DNA of 64,000 nt, from NCBI RefSeq assembly GCF_000331305.1, contig NZ_KB217478.1, forward strand, positions 7,719,481-7,783,480, in the 5' to 3' direction. Every line of letters starts with the position of its first letter. Position 1 is the first letter of the stretch. The position numbers and the translations under genes were made by a program. The stretch is from Calothrix sp. PCC 7103. GTDB lineage: Bacteria; Cyanobacteriota; Cyanobacteriia; Cyanobacteriales; Nostocaceae. The notes under the pieces are model-generated. The model was not told where the DNA came from. It searched no databases and saw nothing but the letters and a program-made list of their open reading frames with translations. Positions 54,801 to 64,000 of the stretch are shown here, piece by piece.

Positions 54801-57800
54801 CTATTGTTCAAGTGGCGCCGGTTCTTCCAATGGACGGATAATAGCAGGAGCAGGCGTTGCTTCTGGTTGGAAAATAGCCTGTAACGCTTGTTGTAAAGTT
54901 TGAGTCATAACTATTCTATTTTCATAAGCAACAACAACTCTAACTAAAGTAGGTAAACTATTTTGAGTTGCTTCTAAATAAATTGGCTCGACATAAAGCA
55001 AAGACTGCTCAATGGGAACTATTAACAAATTCCCTTGAATTGCTCTTGAACCTTGACGATTCCATAAAGAAATTTGCTGAGAAATTATTGGGTCTTGATT
55101 AATACGAGCTTCAATTTGTTCCGTTCCATAAACTAAGCGTTCTTTCGGAAATTCATATAAAAGTAACTTACCATAGTTTTCTCCATCTGCCCGTGCAGCT
55201 AACCAAGCAATTAAATTAGTTCTTCCGCGAGGATTATAAGGTATGAGTAATATAAATTCTTCAAACGGTACAGCAGGTAAACTAGTAATTAAAAAATAAG
55301 GTTCAACTTGACGAGGTTCATTACCATAAATTTCGTTGGGAATTTGCCATTGGTCTTCCCGGTTATAAAATACTTGGGTGTCTGTCATGTGATAAGTCAT
55401 TAACCGCTCAGATTGAATTTTAAAATAATCTACAGGGTAGCGAATATGACTACGAAGATTTGTGGGCATTTGACTAAGCGGTTTAAACATACTTCCAAAT
55501 ATTTTCTGCCACGAGGCAATTATTGGGTCACTAGTATCAGCAACATAAAAGTTTACTGAACCATTATAAGCATCAATAACAACTTTAACCGAGTTGCGAA
55601 TGTAGTTTATATCATCTACACTGGTATCAGAATAAGGATAGTGTTCGCTAGTGGTGTAAGCATCAACAACCCAGTAAAGATAATTTTGCTCAGAACCAAA
55701 TCCTTGCTGATTATCAGGAACAGTATCAGCCGTTACTAAATATGGGTCACTGTCGTATCGTAAAAAGGGAGCAATAGCTCGAATTCGTTCATTTATATTA
55801 CGGCGAAATAAAACTTCTGTTTGGGGTAAAAATTCTCGTGTTAATAGTATTCGCCAATCTTTAAAATACATTGCAAATAATAATCTTTTCCAGGGTACAC
55901 TAATATTGATTCCACCTTTTCCGCTGTAAACGTTGTACACGTTTTCGCTACCGCTAGGATAATCAAATTCTTTTACGCGCGTTCCAGTCATTACATAAGT
56001 GTTAGTAATTTCACCGAAATATATACGGGGTTGCCCAATTGGGATACTAGCGCGAATTGACTCACTGGAAGTAGAAAGGGCATCATTTTTACCACCAATA
56101 TCTTTGATAAAATACTCTGGAAGCCCACCTGCACCTACTACATTTACTGGACTCAATGTAAATCCATAACCATGAGTATAAATTAAATGACGGTTAATCC
56201 AGGTTTGAGCTTCTTCAGGTACGGCATTATAATCTAATTCTCGTGCTGCAATTAATACCTGGCGCCGTTCTGTTGTCTCGCTAGTGTTTAATTCAGGTAG
56301 TGGGGGTTTTTGTGGAGCAGCAGGTCTACGAGTCTTTAGGTCTGTTTGTAAAGTGTAGCGGTCGATATCAGCATCGGGAAATTGATAGTAAGGTCGAATT
56401 TGTTGTAATTCGCGGTTGGTTTGTAATAGTGGTCGCTCATCCCACAAACGAATATTACGAATAGTTAAATCATTTGCGGCAATATCAGCTTCTGTTAATT
56501 GTCCTTGTGGGTTAAAGGTTGTTGCATTAATTGTATCTAAATTGAATGCTTGCCTTGTCAAAGCTATAGTACGCTGAATGTAAGGTTGCTCCCTTGCTAA
56601 TTCGTTTGGTTGAACAATCAAATACTGTACTATACTTGGTACCACAATACCACCAATACCCAGCACCGCAAAAATCCCTAACCCGTGAAACAGTAATCTA
56701 CTAAAAGATGATTTATGGCGCCAGAAAATAGACCGCAGTATTAAATACACTGCAATTACTAATGCGAAGATACTCAAAACATTGTAGGCTGGTAATTGTA
56801 CCATCACATCTGTGTAACTGGCGCCGTAAGTTACTCCACGAGGAGAATATACTAGTTCGTAGCGACTTAACCAGTAGCTAAAGGCGACTACCAACATTAC
56901 AAAGCCACCATTAATACACATATGGCGTTGTTGCTTTGACGAAAAGCCAGGAAAAAATCCCTCGCTAACGCTATTTCCTGATAATAGATAAGTTAAAGCG
57001 ACTGCAATGAAGTTATATGTGAATAATCCAATTATCCACAGTCCTAACATTTCCCAAACAGGAATGTTAAATATGTAAAAGCTGATATCTTTATTAAATA
57101 AAGGCTCTGTACTGTTAAATGAAGTGCTATTAAAATATTGCAGTACTTTTCCCCAATTAGAGCTAAATATCATTCCCAGCACAATGCTTAATAAAACCGC
57201 AAACGCATTCAGTAAAAAGCGAGGATAAACTAAAAATGCGACTGCACTTGCTACAATTATAACAATAGACCAAATTTGAGCAGCTAGTATTTTTCCTATT
57301 TTCAATATTTCTTCAAATTGAAAGCTGGTCGGAATTGTTGGGGTAATCAATACACGTTTAAAATCTATATTAAATTGTTGTGAGATAGTTATTTGTCCAT
57401 AAAAAAATAATAATATAGCGAGTAATAAACTGAGTCCACTAACTATAGGTAGTAGCCACCTGAATCTTAGACAATATTCACCTTTCTTTGTATCATTTGA
57501 GAGAGTTGATGTCACTACCGAGTAGTTATTATTGACTATTTTATTGTAGTACTTAGTATTTTGGTAATTTTTCTTATGTGCATCATCTAATATTGGGGAA
57601 GGGTGTTTTTGTTTCTGGGCAATGGAAAGATTTTTTAGCAAATACCACACACTAATGCTAGACACTACTACCCACAAAAGTGCCTGAGTTATCAATCTAA
57701 GCCAAAATACTGATAAATAACCGATTTCTTGAAACCAAAGTATTTCTGCTACTAGGCGAGAAATCAATTCCAAAAGTAGCACAAAGCCAAGGACATATAG

Positions 57801-57827
57801 AAATATTTTTAAAATGCGCTGACCCAC
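54801..57827 (-). CDS. UPF0182 family membrane protein
   Basis: The 1008-residue protein has about seven helices in its first 390 residues, a large extracytoplasmic domain to about 970, and a Pro/Ala/Glu-rich tail. It matches UPF0182/COG1615 proteins in size and layout, with recognisable segments [40 protein letters not shown], and [19 protein letters not shown] followed by [21 protein letters not shown]. The function of the family is not known to me. It is transcribed alone, with a 229-bp gap to the next gene upstream. Confidence 0.93.
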   Translation of the reverse strand: MGQRILKIFLYVLGFVLLLELISRLVAEILWFQEIGYLSVFWLRLITQALLWVVVSSISVWYLLKNLSIAQKQKHPSPILDDAHKKNYQNTKYYNKIVNNNYSVVTSTLSNDTKKGEYCLRFRWLLPIVSGLSLLLAILLFFYGQITISQQFNIDFKRVLITPTIPTSFQFEEILKIGKILAAQIWSIVIIVASAVAFLVYPRFLLNAFAVLLSIVLGMIFSSNWGKVLQYFNSTSFNSTEPLFNKDISFYIFNIPVWEMLGLWIIGLFTYNFIAVALTYLLSGNSVSEGFFPGFSSKQQRHMCINGGFVMLVVAFSYWLSRYELVYSPRGVTYGASYTDVMVQLPAYNVLSIFALVIAVYLILRSIFWRHKSSFSRLLFHGLGIFAVLGIGGIVVPSIVQYLIVQPNELAREQPYIQRTIALTRQAFNLDTINATTFNPQGQLTEADIAANDLTIRNIRLWDERPLLQTNRELQQIRPYYQFPDADIDRYTLQTDLKTRRPAAPQKPPLPELNTSETTERRQVLIAARELDYNAVPEEAQTWINRHLIYTHGYGFTLSPVNVVGAGGLPEYFIKDIGGKNDALSTSSESIRASIPIGQPRIYFGEITNTYVMTGTRVKEFDYPSGSENVYNVYSGKGGINISVPWKRLLFAMYFKDWRILLTREFLPQTEVLFRRNINERIRAIAPFLRYDSDPYLVTADTVPDNQQGFGSEQNYLYWVVDAYTTSEHYPYSDTSVDDINYIRNSVKVVIDAYNGSVNFYVADTSDPIIASWQKIFGSMFKPLSQMPTNLRSHIRYPVDYFKIQSERLMTYHMTDTQVFYNREDQWQIPNEIYGNEPRQVEPYFLITSLPAVPFEEFILLIPYNPRGRTNLIAWLAARADGENYGKLLLYEFPKERLVYGTEQIEARINQDPIISQQISLWNRQGSRAIQGNLLIVPIEQSLLYVEPIYLEATQNSLPTLVRVVVAYENRIVMTQTLQQALQAIFQPEATPAPAIIRPLEEPAPLEQ

Positions 57828-58055
57828 AGAGATTTTTTCACAAAAAATAAAGTACTAATTCAAACCATAACTTACACATCAAATCCTAGAAACTAGAAAC
57901 TGGGTTACAAGAGCGTAAGTCCTAAAAACTTGTAAAATTTATTGTACATCATATTGTATTTATAATCATATTTAACAAAAATTCAATTATTCTTATATTA
58001 AATTAATTTTTCTTAAAAAATCTTTCTTTAGGTAGATGAACTTTACAAGCGAATA

Positions 58056-60956
58056 CTAATCAGTAGGATTTAGACGATTAGCTAAAATAGCTACCGGAAT
58101 CATCAGTAAAACCGGAATAAAACAGATAAGCAACTGAATTAAATTTAAAGGAGCAGTTGTAAACAAGGTATTCATAACATCCCACTGGCTAAAGACTATT
58201 TGCAGGATAATTGAGGCAAAAATCCCCAGTGCAAAGAAAGAGGCATCATCACTTGGCGCCGCTTGACCTTGAGTAATAGCCTTTCCCCACTGGCTGATAG
58301 TTAACAGATAAACTATTCTCACGAGAATTAGAGCTTGAATAGCCATCGTTCGAGCAACAGCCACATCTAAAAATGTACGATATGCCCATTCAAACATCCC
58401 AAAAACCACAATCCAGTTAAGTACAGAGACTAGCAAAAGGCGCCATAGTAATTTTTTTGACATCAAAGCTTCGCTCCAATTGCGTAGAGGCTGTTTCATT
58501 AAATCGTTAGATTTTGGTTCAAATGCTAATGAAACTGTCATTATGACGTTAACTATGCTTAACCAGAGAATTTGTATCGGTAAGATAGGCAATTGTAAAC
58601 TCACTAGTACAGCAATCAAAACCGTCATTGACTCGCTACTACAAACAGGTAATATAAAGGCTATAGCTTTGTGTAAGTTCTTATAAATGCTTCGTCCTTC
58701 TTCAACAGCAGTTGTAATCGAAGCAAAGTTATCATCCATTAACAATATATCAGCAGCTTCTTTAGCAACGTCTGTCCCTACCTTCCCCATTGCAATAGCA
58801 ATATCTGCCAGTTTTAATGGCAGAGCATCATTCACCGAATTTCCAGTCACCGCTACAATTTCACCTTTAACTTGTAATGCCTTAACAAGATGCAATTTTT
58901 GCTCAGGTGCAACTCTAGCAAACACTACACCAGTTTCTGCTGCTGCTTCTAATTTTGCATCATTCATAACTGCAAGTTCTTGCCCCTTGAATGCAGTTAT
59001 TTCACCATTTTGACCTAATCCTAATTTATAGCCAACTGCAACTGCTGTAATAATATGCTCTCCGGTAATCATCTTGACTTTTATTCCCGCAGAATGACAA
59101 AATTTAATTGCAGCGAATACTTCTTGTCTAGGTATATCAATTATTCCTTGTAATCCCAGAAAAATTAAATCAGAAGTGATACTATCATGAGTTATAAAAC
59201 TACAGTCACTTTCTACAATTTTTTTCGCAAAAGCAAGCACTCTTAATCCCTGCTTTGCCATCATCTCTGCTTCTTGTTCAATAAATGTACTGTTTAGGGG
59301 AACAAGATTTCCATTTTTATCCAACGTTTGCTTGCTACGACTCAGAATTGCCTCGACTGAGCCTTTAATATAAATTGTCTTATTAATTTTGTTATGATTA
59401 CTTTGTACGTTGCCCATTCCATGCAAAGTTGCCATGTATTGATACTTTGCTTCAAAAGGAATGATGTTTAGTCTAGGCATAGCTTCTCTTTGCTTTGACT
59501 GACTTAACCCAGCCTTACGGGCAGAAACCACCAAAGCACCTTCTGTTGAGTCTCCCACTACAACCCATTGATTTCTTTTAGGTTCTAGATGAGAGTCATT
59601 ACATAATAAGCCTGCAACTAAGCATTCTCTCAAAGCGATGTGTGACTCATATTTGTTATCAGTGCTGTTAGCTGTTACATCTAAATTGCCATTAGCATCA
59701 AAAATTGTTGTGCGTAAATCTGTATTATTATCTAGAAAACGGCCACCTAAATGTACTGGCTGCAAGTTACCTGACTGCCAAATTGTTCCTTTTAGATTAT
59801 AACCAATTCCACCAACGGTATACTGCTGTTCACCAGCATAAATATACTTTACAGTCATTTGATTTTCTGTTAATGTGCCTGTCTTATCGGAACATATGAC
59901 TGTGGCCTTTATGAGTGAATCTATTGCTGGCAGTTTACGAATAATTATATGGCGCCGTGCCATTCGTTCTATTCCAATCGCGAAAATAATAGTGACAACC
60001 ACAGGCAAACTATAAGGAATAGCACTGACAGCTAACGCGACCGCCGCATTAAACATTTCACCCCAAGGTCTTCCTAATCCAATTCCAAATACAAATGTAA
60101 AACTCGCTAATGATAAAATAATATAAGTTAAAATCTGACTAAATTTGTTTAACTTACAAGTTAAAGGTGTGTCCAAACTAGGACGCGCAGGAATTGGTTC
60201 AGAAATTAGCCCTAGCTGAGTATTATTACCAATATCTATAACAATACCGCTACCTTCCCCAAATGTGACAAAACTTCCAGCGTAAACTATATTAGTTCGC
60301 TGTGACAGAGAAGTATTTTCGTTTACATCTAATAATTTTACATTTTTACTAACTGGTAAATATTCTCTAGTTAAAGCAAATTGGTCAACTTGTAAGTTAT
60401 CTGCACTTATTAAGCGTAAATCAGCTGGAACTTTATTACCAGATGCCAATAATACCAAGTCTCCTGGTGTTAATTCCTTAGCTGGAATGCAACACTTTTT
60501 CCCGTCACGCACCACTACTGCTTTTATAGTTAAAGCTTGATCTAAAATTGATATTGTTTTTTCTGCTTTTAATTCTCGAACGTAAGTAAGAATTACGTTA
60601 AGAAATATTACACCCAAAATAACCGCTGTATTTGTCCAATAGCCTAGTACAATATTAATAAATCCTGCAATTAATAATATATATAGAAACTGTTGCTTAG
60701 ATTGTATAATTAACCGTAGCCAAGGGCTTGTAGGAGACTTTGCTGTTAATTCATTAATTCCATACAATGCCTGTCTGGAGCTAATTTCTGTAGATTCTAA
60801 TCCTTTTTGTAAATTTGTTTGCAATAAAGATGCAACTTCTTCCAGATCAATGTGATGCCATTTAGTACCAGTAAGTGGGTGCATACCAGTTACAGATTTA
60901 TTTGTATTAATTGTTACCACGTTACTCCTATAGATAATAGAATTAACAATATACAT
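58056..60956 (-). CDS. P-type ATPase with atypical catalytic motifs
   Basis: The 966-residue protein (ATG 24 codons on, at 60884, is an alternative start) has the order of PacL/PMA2-type cation ATPases: N-terminal cation-ATPase domain, about ten helices, A, P and N domains. The phosphorylation motif is intact (Asp357 in CSDKTGTLT). Other usually invariant positions are changed: TGES in the A domain is TREY (196-199), PEGLP in helix 4 is PYSLP (314-318), TGDGVND is TGNSVND (704-710), and the helix-6 N-x3-D ion-site pattern is lost ([10 protein letters not shown]). Such changes should weaken dephosphorylation and remove carboxylate ion ligands. The frame is uninterrupted over 2.9 kb, so it is maintained, perhaps with altered specificity or a regulatory role. 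It lies downstream of the four-module array. Confidence 0.85.
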   Translation of the reverse strand: MYIVNSIIYRSNVVTINTNKSVTGMHPLTGTKWHHIDLEEVASLLQTNLQKGLESTEISSRQALYGINELTAKSPTSPWLRLIIQSKQQFLYILLIAGFINIVLGYWTNTAVILGVIFLNVILTYVRELKAEKTISILDQALTIKAVVVRDGKKCCIPAKELTPGDLVLLASGNKVPADLRLISADNLQVDQFALTREYLPVSKNVKLLDVNENTSLSQRTNIVYAGSFVTFGEGSGIVIDIGNNTQLGLISEPIPARPSLDTPLTCKLNKFSQILTYIILSLASFTFVFGIGLGRPWGEMFNAAVALAVSAIPYSLPVVVTIIFAIGIERMARRHIIIRKLPAIDSLIKATVICSDKTGTLTENQMTVKYIYAGEQQYTVGGIGYNLKGTIWQSGNLQPVHLGGRFLDNNTDLRTTIFDANGNLDVTANSTDNKYESHIALRECLVAGLLCNDSHLEPKRNQWVVVGDSTEGALVVSARKAGLSQSKQREAMPRLNIIPFEAKYQYMATLHGMGNVQSNHNKINKTIYIKGSVEAILSRSKQTLDKNGNLVPLNSTFIEQEAEMMAKQGLRVLAFAKKIVESDCSFITHDSITSDLIFLGLQGIIDIPRQEVFAAIKFCHSAGIKVKMITGEHIITAVAVGYKLGLGQNGEITAFKGQELAVMNDAKLEAAAETGVVFARVAPEQKLHLVKALQVKGEIVAVTGNSVNDALPLKLADIAIAMGKVGTDVAKEAADILLMDDNFASITTAVEEGRSIYKNLHKAIAFILPVCSSESMTVLIAVLVSLQLPILPIQILWLSIVNVIMTVSLAFEPKSNDLMKQPLRNWSEALMSKKLLWRLLLVSVLNWIVVFGMFEWAYRTFLDVAVARTMAIQALILVRIVYLLTISQWGKAITQGQAAPSDDASFFALGIFASIILQIVFSQWDVMNTLFTTAPLNLIQLLICFIPVLLMIPVAILANRLNPTD

Positions 60957-60999
60957 ACTTCAAATTCAGGTAAGCTATAGAGCTATAGTTACCAAAAAA

Positions 61000-61117
61000 A
61001 TATGGAAAATCGATTCTTGGTGTTAGAACAGTTATGAACTATCGTTTTATCAGTTATATATTAATGCCGCCAAGTAAATAAATTTGGTAAAAATCGGGTA
61101 ATAATCGGGTAGTAATT
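61000..61117 (-). other. Module D of the array (terminator weak)
   Basis: The best-formed operator, with CTACCCGATTA, TTACCCGATTT and TTACCAAATTT at 61084-61117. The usual hairpin is degenerate here (CAAGAATCGATTTT near 61010-61025 with a poor partner), so read-through toward the P-type ATPase start at 60956 is possible. Confidence 0.35.
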
Positions 61118-61162
61118 ATTTATGTACAAAAGCAAAATTAAAACTAAATATTCAGAAATAGT

Positions 61163-61310
61163 AAATATAAAAAATCGATTCTTGTTTTATTTTCTTGACA
61201 AGAATCGATTGAATGTGAAATTGGAGTTATAAAGACACACAATTTGTATACTTACAATTTATTTTTAAATTGTGAAAAGAATAGGAAGGAATCGGGTAGA
61301 AGTTGAGCAG
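61163..61310 (-). ncRNA. Putative small RNA module C
   Basis: 11-bp repeats CTGCTCAACTT-CTACCCGATTC at 61283-61310, TATTCT as a possible -10, an internal ACAATTTA / TAAATTGT hairpin (about 61255-61274), and a 13-bp terminator stem AATCGATTCTTGT / ACAAGAATCGATT (61172-61184 with 61197-61209) followed by TTTTTATATTT. Confidence 0.4.
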
Positions 61311-61350
61311 ATTCTAATTAAGTACATAATAAACTGTAAAAATATACAAG

Positions 61351-61490
61351 AAATAAAAATAGATTCTTGCTTATAGGCAAGAACCGAAAAAAGGTGTGTT
61401 CCCTTAATGTAACTAAATCACTTATAACTTCAGTGTAACTGTAAATAAGCCTAAAAATAAGGTAGAAATTGTGTAGAAATCGGGTAAGTT
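61351..61490 (-). ncRNA. Putative small RNA module B
   Basis: Three 11-bp repeats (TTACCCGATTT, CTACACAATTT, CTACCTT) at 61459-61490, an internal CACT / AGTG hairpin near 61430, the stretch GGGAACACACC, and a terminator GGTTCTTGC / GCAAGAATC (61362-61385) with TATTTTTATTT after it. Confidence 0.4.
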
Positions 61491-61510
61491 GAATTAATGA
61501 GACTGAAATT

Positions 61511-61652
61511 ACAAAAATTGGTTCTCGCCTCTAAGCAAGAACCAAAGTGGGATGTGTATGTTGTCGAAGTTCTATCTAACCTGTTATTTCCAGGTTATTC
61601 TTGAAAAGTTCAGATTAGAGGAAAAAAACGGGCAGAAATTGAGTAGAAGTTT
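61511..61652 (-). ncRNA. Putative small RNA module A
   Basis: Operator TTCTACTCAAT-TTCTGCCCG at 61629-61652 starts five bases after the regulator's stop codon. A possible -10 (CTAATCT) lies about 10 bp on. The transcript would contain a hairpin AACCTG / CAGGTT (61578-61596) and end at a terminator stem GGTTCTTGC / GGCGAGAACC (61520-61543) followed by AATTTTTG. Transcription is inferred only. Confidence 0.4.
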
Positions 61653-61656
61653 AAAG

Positions 61657-62331
61657 TTAAAGTTGCTTTAGACGATAACCCAGTCCATGAACTGTTTCGA
61701 TAAACTCGTCAGGCGCCCCCACTTCTCTGAGTTTTTGGCGTAAACTTTTGATGTGGGACTTAACGGTGTCTTCGGTAGGAGAGTCTTCTATAGACCAAAC
61801 TTGCTGGATAATACCCGGTCTGCTCAAAACACGACGACCGCTAGAAACGAGTAACTCTAAAATCGCGTATTCTTTTGGTGTCAGGTTTAACAGTTGCTCT
61901 TCATAGAAAACTTCATAGGTACTTTGATTGATACATAAGTTTCCCCAGGATAAATTTATTCCTGGTCGAGAGTTACCGCGACGTGAAAGCGCCCTGATAC
62001 GTGCCATCAATTCTCCTAAGTCAAAGGGTTTGACCATATAGTCATCGGCGCCTGCATCTAGTCCAATAATTTTATCGGCGATAGTATCGCGAGCAGTAAG
62101 CATTAAAATGGGAACAGGCAAATTACGTGAGCGCAGTTTTTGACAAAACTTAATACCATCTAGCTTAGGCAATGTAATATCTAGCACAATTAAGTTATAA
62201 TCAAATGTCTCCACGTAATTTAATGCGGCTTCACCATCTTGCACAACATCTACCGTGTACTGACGATTCGTCAACGCTTCCGCTAGCATATCCGCTATTT
62301 GCACATCATCTTCAACAACTAAAATACGCAT
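61657..62331 (-). CDS. OmpR-family response regulator
   Basis: The 224-residue protein has a receiver (Asp8/Asp9, phospho-acceptor Asp51 in LIVLDITLPKLDG, Lys101 in DYMVKPF) and a winged-helix DNA-binding domain (about 130-224, with LLNLTPKEYAILELL and DTVKSHIKSLRQKLRE). It is transcribed divergently from the CHASE3 kinase across a 58-bp gap. Regulators of this family bind direct repeats about 11 bp apart, which fits both repeat families in this window. A single TCACATTT half-site lies upstream of its own start. The four-module array begins just after its stop. Confidence 0.93.
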   Translation of the reverse strand: MRILVVEDDVQIADMLAEALTNRQYTVDVVQDGEAALNYVETFDYNLIVLDITLPKLDGIKFCQKLRSRNLPVPILMLTARDTIADKIIGLDAGADDYMVKPFDLGELMARIRALSRRGNSRPGINLSWGNLCINQSTYEVFYEEQLLNLTPKEYAILELLVSSGRRVLSRPGIIQQVWSIEDSPTEDTVKSHIKSLRQKLREVGAPDEFIETVHGLGYRLKQL

Positions 62332-62389
62332 TTGAACCCAATATCTTAAATGTGAATTTGTATTTATAGATTACTAGCATAAAAACAAT

Positions 62390-63763
62390 ATGAAATGGTC
62401 TGTAGAGGGAAAATGGATTGCAAGTGGTTTCGCGATGGCGATGGCGGTTACTGGGTATATTAGTTTGATTTCTTACCAAAATGCTACCAGATTAGCAGAA
62501 ACTATTGTAAAAGTAAAAGAGACTCATGAAGTTATTGAGACTTTAGTTGGTGTTGTTGCTCATTTAAACGAAGCTGAATCTGGACGAAGCGGTTATATAC
62601 TTTTCGGAGATGACTTAGAATTACAGCGTTACAATCAAGCTATTGAAAAAATCAAGCCAAGAATCAAAACATTAGAAAAGCTATTTGCAGATGATTCCAA
62701 TCAAAAGCAAAGATTAATCACACTAGAATCTTTACTGGCTCAAAGGCTCGTGATATCTAATCAAACTATTCAATTATATAGAAAAAAGCCCTCTTTACAA
62801 AAAAACCAAGCTCAGTTAGTGGCTGATAATAATCGTAACCGCAATGAAATTCAGCAACTTATTGAACAAATGCAAAGTCAAGAAGAACAAGCATTAGATG
62901 TATGGGTAAAACAATCTCAATCTAACGTTCAGTCAAGAATGCTAATTGAAATTTTTGGAACTTTGTTAACATTTACTTTGCTTTTTGGTGTTTATGCTCA
63001 ACTTTATCGACAATTAGTAAAACGTCAACAAGCAGAAGCGAAACAACTCCAACTTACAAAAGAAAAAGAATTAGGTGAACTCAAACTGCAATTTTTCTCA
63101 ATGGCTTCTCATGAGTTTCGTACACCTTTAAGTATCATTTTGGGGTCGTCTCAACTTTTAGAAGAAAGTCTTCAACTATTTGTAGAAAAAAAGAGGCTGA
63201 AAAATCTCTACCGCATCCAAACTAATGCTCGATTAATGACTCAATTACTCTCAGATATTCTGACATTAGCAAGAGCTGAAGCTGGAAAATTAGAGTATAA
63301 ACCTCAATTATTAGAAATGCAGAGTTTTTGCCTCAATTTAGTTGAAGATATGCAAACTTTAAGCGAATCTAGCCATGAAATTCAATTTGAGATGGAAGGT
63401 AGTGCAAGTAACGCATGGGTAGATGAAAAATTATTATATTCTATTTTAAGTAATTTACTTTATAACGCCATTAAATATTCACCTCAAAGTCGAAATATTT
63501 ATTTTAAATTGATCTGCCAAAATCAAGCTATAATATTTCAGGTCAAAGACCAGGGAATTGGCATCTCTCAAACAACTCAACAGGAGATGTACGAACCTTT
63601 TCGACGAGGTGAAAATGCCTTGGGTATTCTTGGTACAGGATTGGGATTAGCAGTTGTAAAAAAATGTATAGAACTACATCAAGGACAAATTGATCTAGAA
63701 AGTCAAGAGGGGGTTGGCACTACTTTTACTGTTACTATTCCGCAAAATAAAGAAATATTATAA
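62390..63763 (+). CDS. CHASE3-domain sensor histidine kinase
   Basis: The 457-residue protein has helix 1 (about 10-28), an extracytoplasmic CHASE3-type helical sensor (about 35-180, with LNEAESGRSGYILFGDDLELQ), helix 2 (about 184-203), a coiled coil, HisKA with His241 (FFSMASHEFRTPLS) and a HATPase with DQGIGISQTTQQEMYEPFRR and GTGLGLAVVKKCIELH. CHASE3 senses unknown external or membrane signals. The divergent OmpR-type regulator is its likely partner. A TCAC operator follows its stop codon, serving the next gene. Confidence 0.93.
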   Translation: MKWSVEGKWIASGFAMAMAVTGYISLISYQNATRLAETIVKVKETHEVIETLVGVVAHLNEAESGRSGYILFGDDLELQRYNQAIEKIKPRIKTLEKLFADDSNQKQRLITLESLLAQRLVISNQTIQLYRKKPSLQKNQAQLVADNNRNRNEIQQLIEQMQSQEEQALDVWVKQSQSNVQSRMLIEIFGTLLTFTLLFGVYAQLYRQLVKRQQAEAKQLQLTKEKELGELKLQFFSMASHEFRTPLSIILGSSQLLEESLQLFVEKKRLKNLYRIQTNARLMTQLLSDILTLARAEAGKLEYKPQLLEMQSFCLNLVEDMQTLSESSHEIQFEMEGSASNAWVDEKLLYSILSNLLYNAIKYSPQSRNIYFKLICQNQAIIFQVKDQGIGISQTTQQEMYEPFRRGENALGILGTGLGLAVVKKCIELHQGQIDLESQEGVGTTFTVTIPQNKEIL

Positions 63764-63780
63764 TAATATAAATTTTACTG

Positions 63781-63799
63781 TCACTTTTTAATCACATTT
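63781..63799 (+). promoter_or_regulatory. TCAC operator at right edge
   Basis: TCACTTTTTAATCACATTT, identical to the 6878 site, 17 bp after the kinase stop and 171 bp before ATG 63971. Confidence 0.55.
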
Positions 63800-63970
63800 A
63801 TCTTATACACTAGTAACGTTTGTATAACATAATACTATTTATAATTAATTTTCATGATTTGGCGTCATTTTAAACCTCTCTTACTATGTTCTCCCGAATG
63901 CCTACTTTTTACACTCAAGACCAATAATATAGAATATCAGTATATAGTCACATCTATCTAGGTATTATAA

Positions 63971-64000
63971 ATGTCTGCCATTGCTACAGAAATTTTCTTT
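63971..64000 (+). CDS. Start of a gene leaving the window
   Basis: The last 30 bases open a frame MSAIATEIFF that continues past the end. No strong ribosome site is visible, and the product cannot be judged. It would be the gene controlled by the operator at 63781. Confidence 0.3.
   Translation, partial: MSAIATEIFF

Larger units (their letters stand above)
60957..61656. repeat. Array of four diverged operator-hairpin modules
   Basis: This 700-bp gap between the response-regulator and ATPase genes (both minus) contains no protein gene. Read on the minus strand it repeats four times: an 11-bp iterated box of the TACCCGATTTC type (61629-61652, 61459-61490, 61283-61310, 61084-61117), then 75-100 bp of variable sequence, then a hairpin built on GGTTCTTGC / GCAAGAACC or GATTCTTG / CAAGAATC followed by T-rich sequence. 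Module spacing is about 170, 176 and 199 bp. The modules differ in their interiors but keep the order, so they look like old tandem duplications kept for the two conserved parts. Confidence 0.7.

Noticed and set aside
60957-61656. Possible CRISPR array from repeated hairpins
   Set aside because: Repeat units are about 170-200 bp, diverged, and contain operators and terminators; there are no short identical repeats with even spacers and no cas genes.
1-64000. tRNA or rRNA genes
   Set aside because: I saw no tRNA-like cloverleaf with conserved T-loop sequence and no rRNA segments; an automated scan would be needed to exclude a missed tRNA.

Overview
The window is chromosomal DNA of a filamentous, probably heterocyst-forming cyanobacterium (Nostocales-like). 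The evidence is an H-NOX protein close to the known Nostoc one, a PRC-barrel/DUF2382 (AvaK-type) protein, a GH100 neutral invertase, an UPF0182 protein, hybrid kinases with phytochrome-type GAF domains, many MITE-like palindromes of the GTAGAGACGCGATT type, and roughly 40% GC. The palindrome GGCGCC is strikingly frequent (about 57 seen by eye), whereas the usual cyanobacterial HIP1 octamer GCGATCGC is almost absent (three seen).

Layout. 0-9 kb is a worn accessory region: a truncated Nramp-like transporter joined to the tail of an LLM oxidoreductase, small exported proteins, an intact three-domain peptidylarginine deiminase, an L,D-transpeptidase, a dead IS4 transposase and gene scraps carrying MITEs. 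9-25.4 kb holds exopolysaccharide and signalling genes: a GT61 glycosyltransferase, an H-NOX nitric-oxide sensor overlapping a large HNOBA-PAS-GAF hybrid histidine kinase, an O-antigen-ligase/polymerase fragment, pssD/pssE remnants, a STAS-sugar-transferase fusion, an RsbW-like kinase, a STAS protein and an RsbU-like phosphatase. Three insertion sequences (IS4-, IS982- and IS630-type) have broken this partner-switching/EPS locus. 25.4-30 kb holds a lipoprotein whose end is supplied by a MITE, an IscB nuclease with a putative omega-RNA, a holin-like protein, a PRC-barrel protein and an HtrA scrap.

30-64 kb is mostly intact: a PQQ-type sugar dehydrogenase, an RND/MFP efflux pair, a WecG/TagA glycosyltransferase, an APC permease, an exported methyltransferase, a lipid kinase, an AI-2E-family protein, MgtE, a 1195-residue Yip1/hydrolase membrane protein, a beta-barrel protein, neutral invertase, a Na+/H+ antiporter with a USP domain, UPF0182, an atypical P-type ATPase, and a divergent OmpR-type regulator / CHASE3 histidine kinase pair.

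Two regulatory patterns tie the intact half together. First, an 11-bp direct repeat (TCAC-N7-TCACATTT) lies at promoter distance upstream of about ten genes (small membrane proteins, PRC-barrel, APC permease, MgtE, beta-barrel, invertase and others) and looks like an OmpR-family operator defining a stress-type regulon. Second, the 700-bp gap after the response-regulator gene holds four tandem, diverged modules of about 170-200 bp. Each has a different 11-bp iterated operator (TACCCGATTTC type) and then a short non-coding stretch; three of the four end in a clear minus-strand terminator. This is a candidate array of small RNAs and the most likely undescribed system here.
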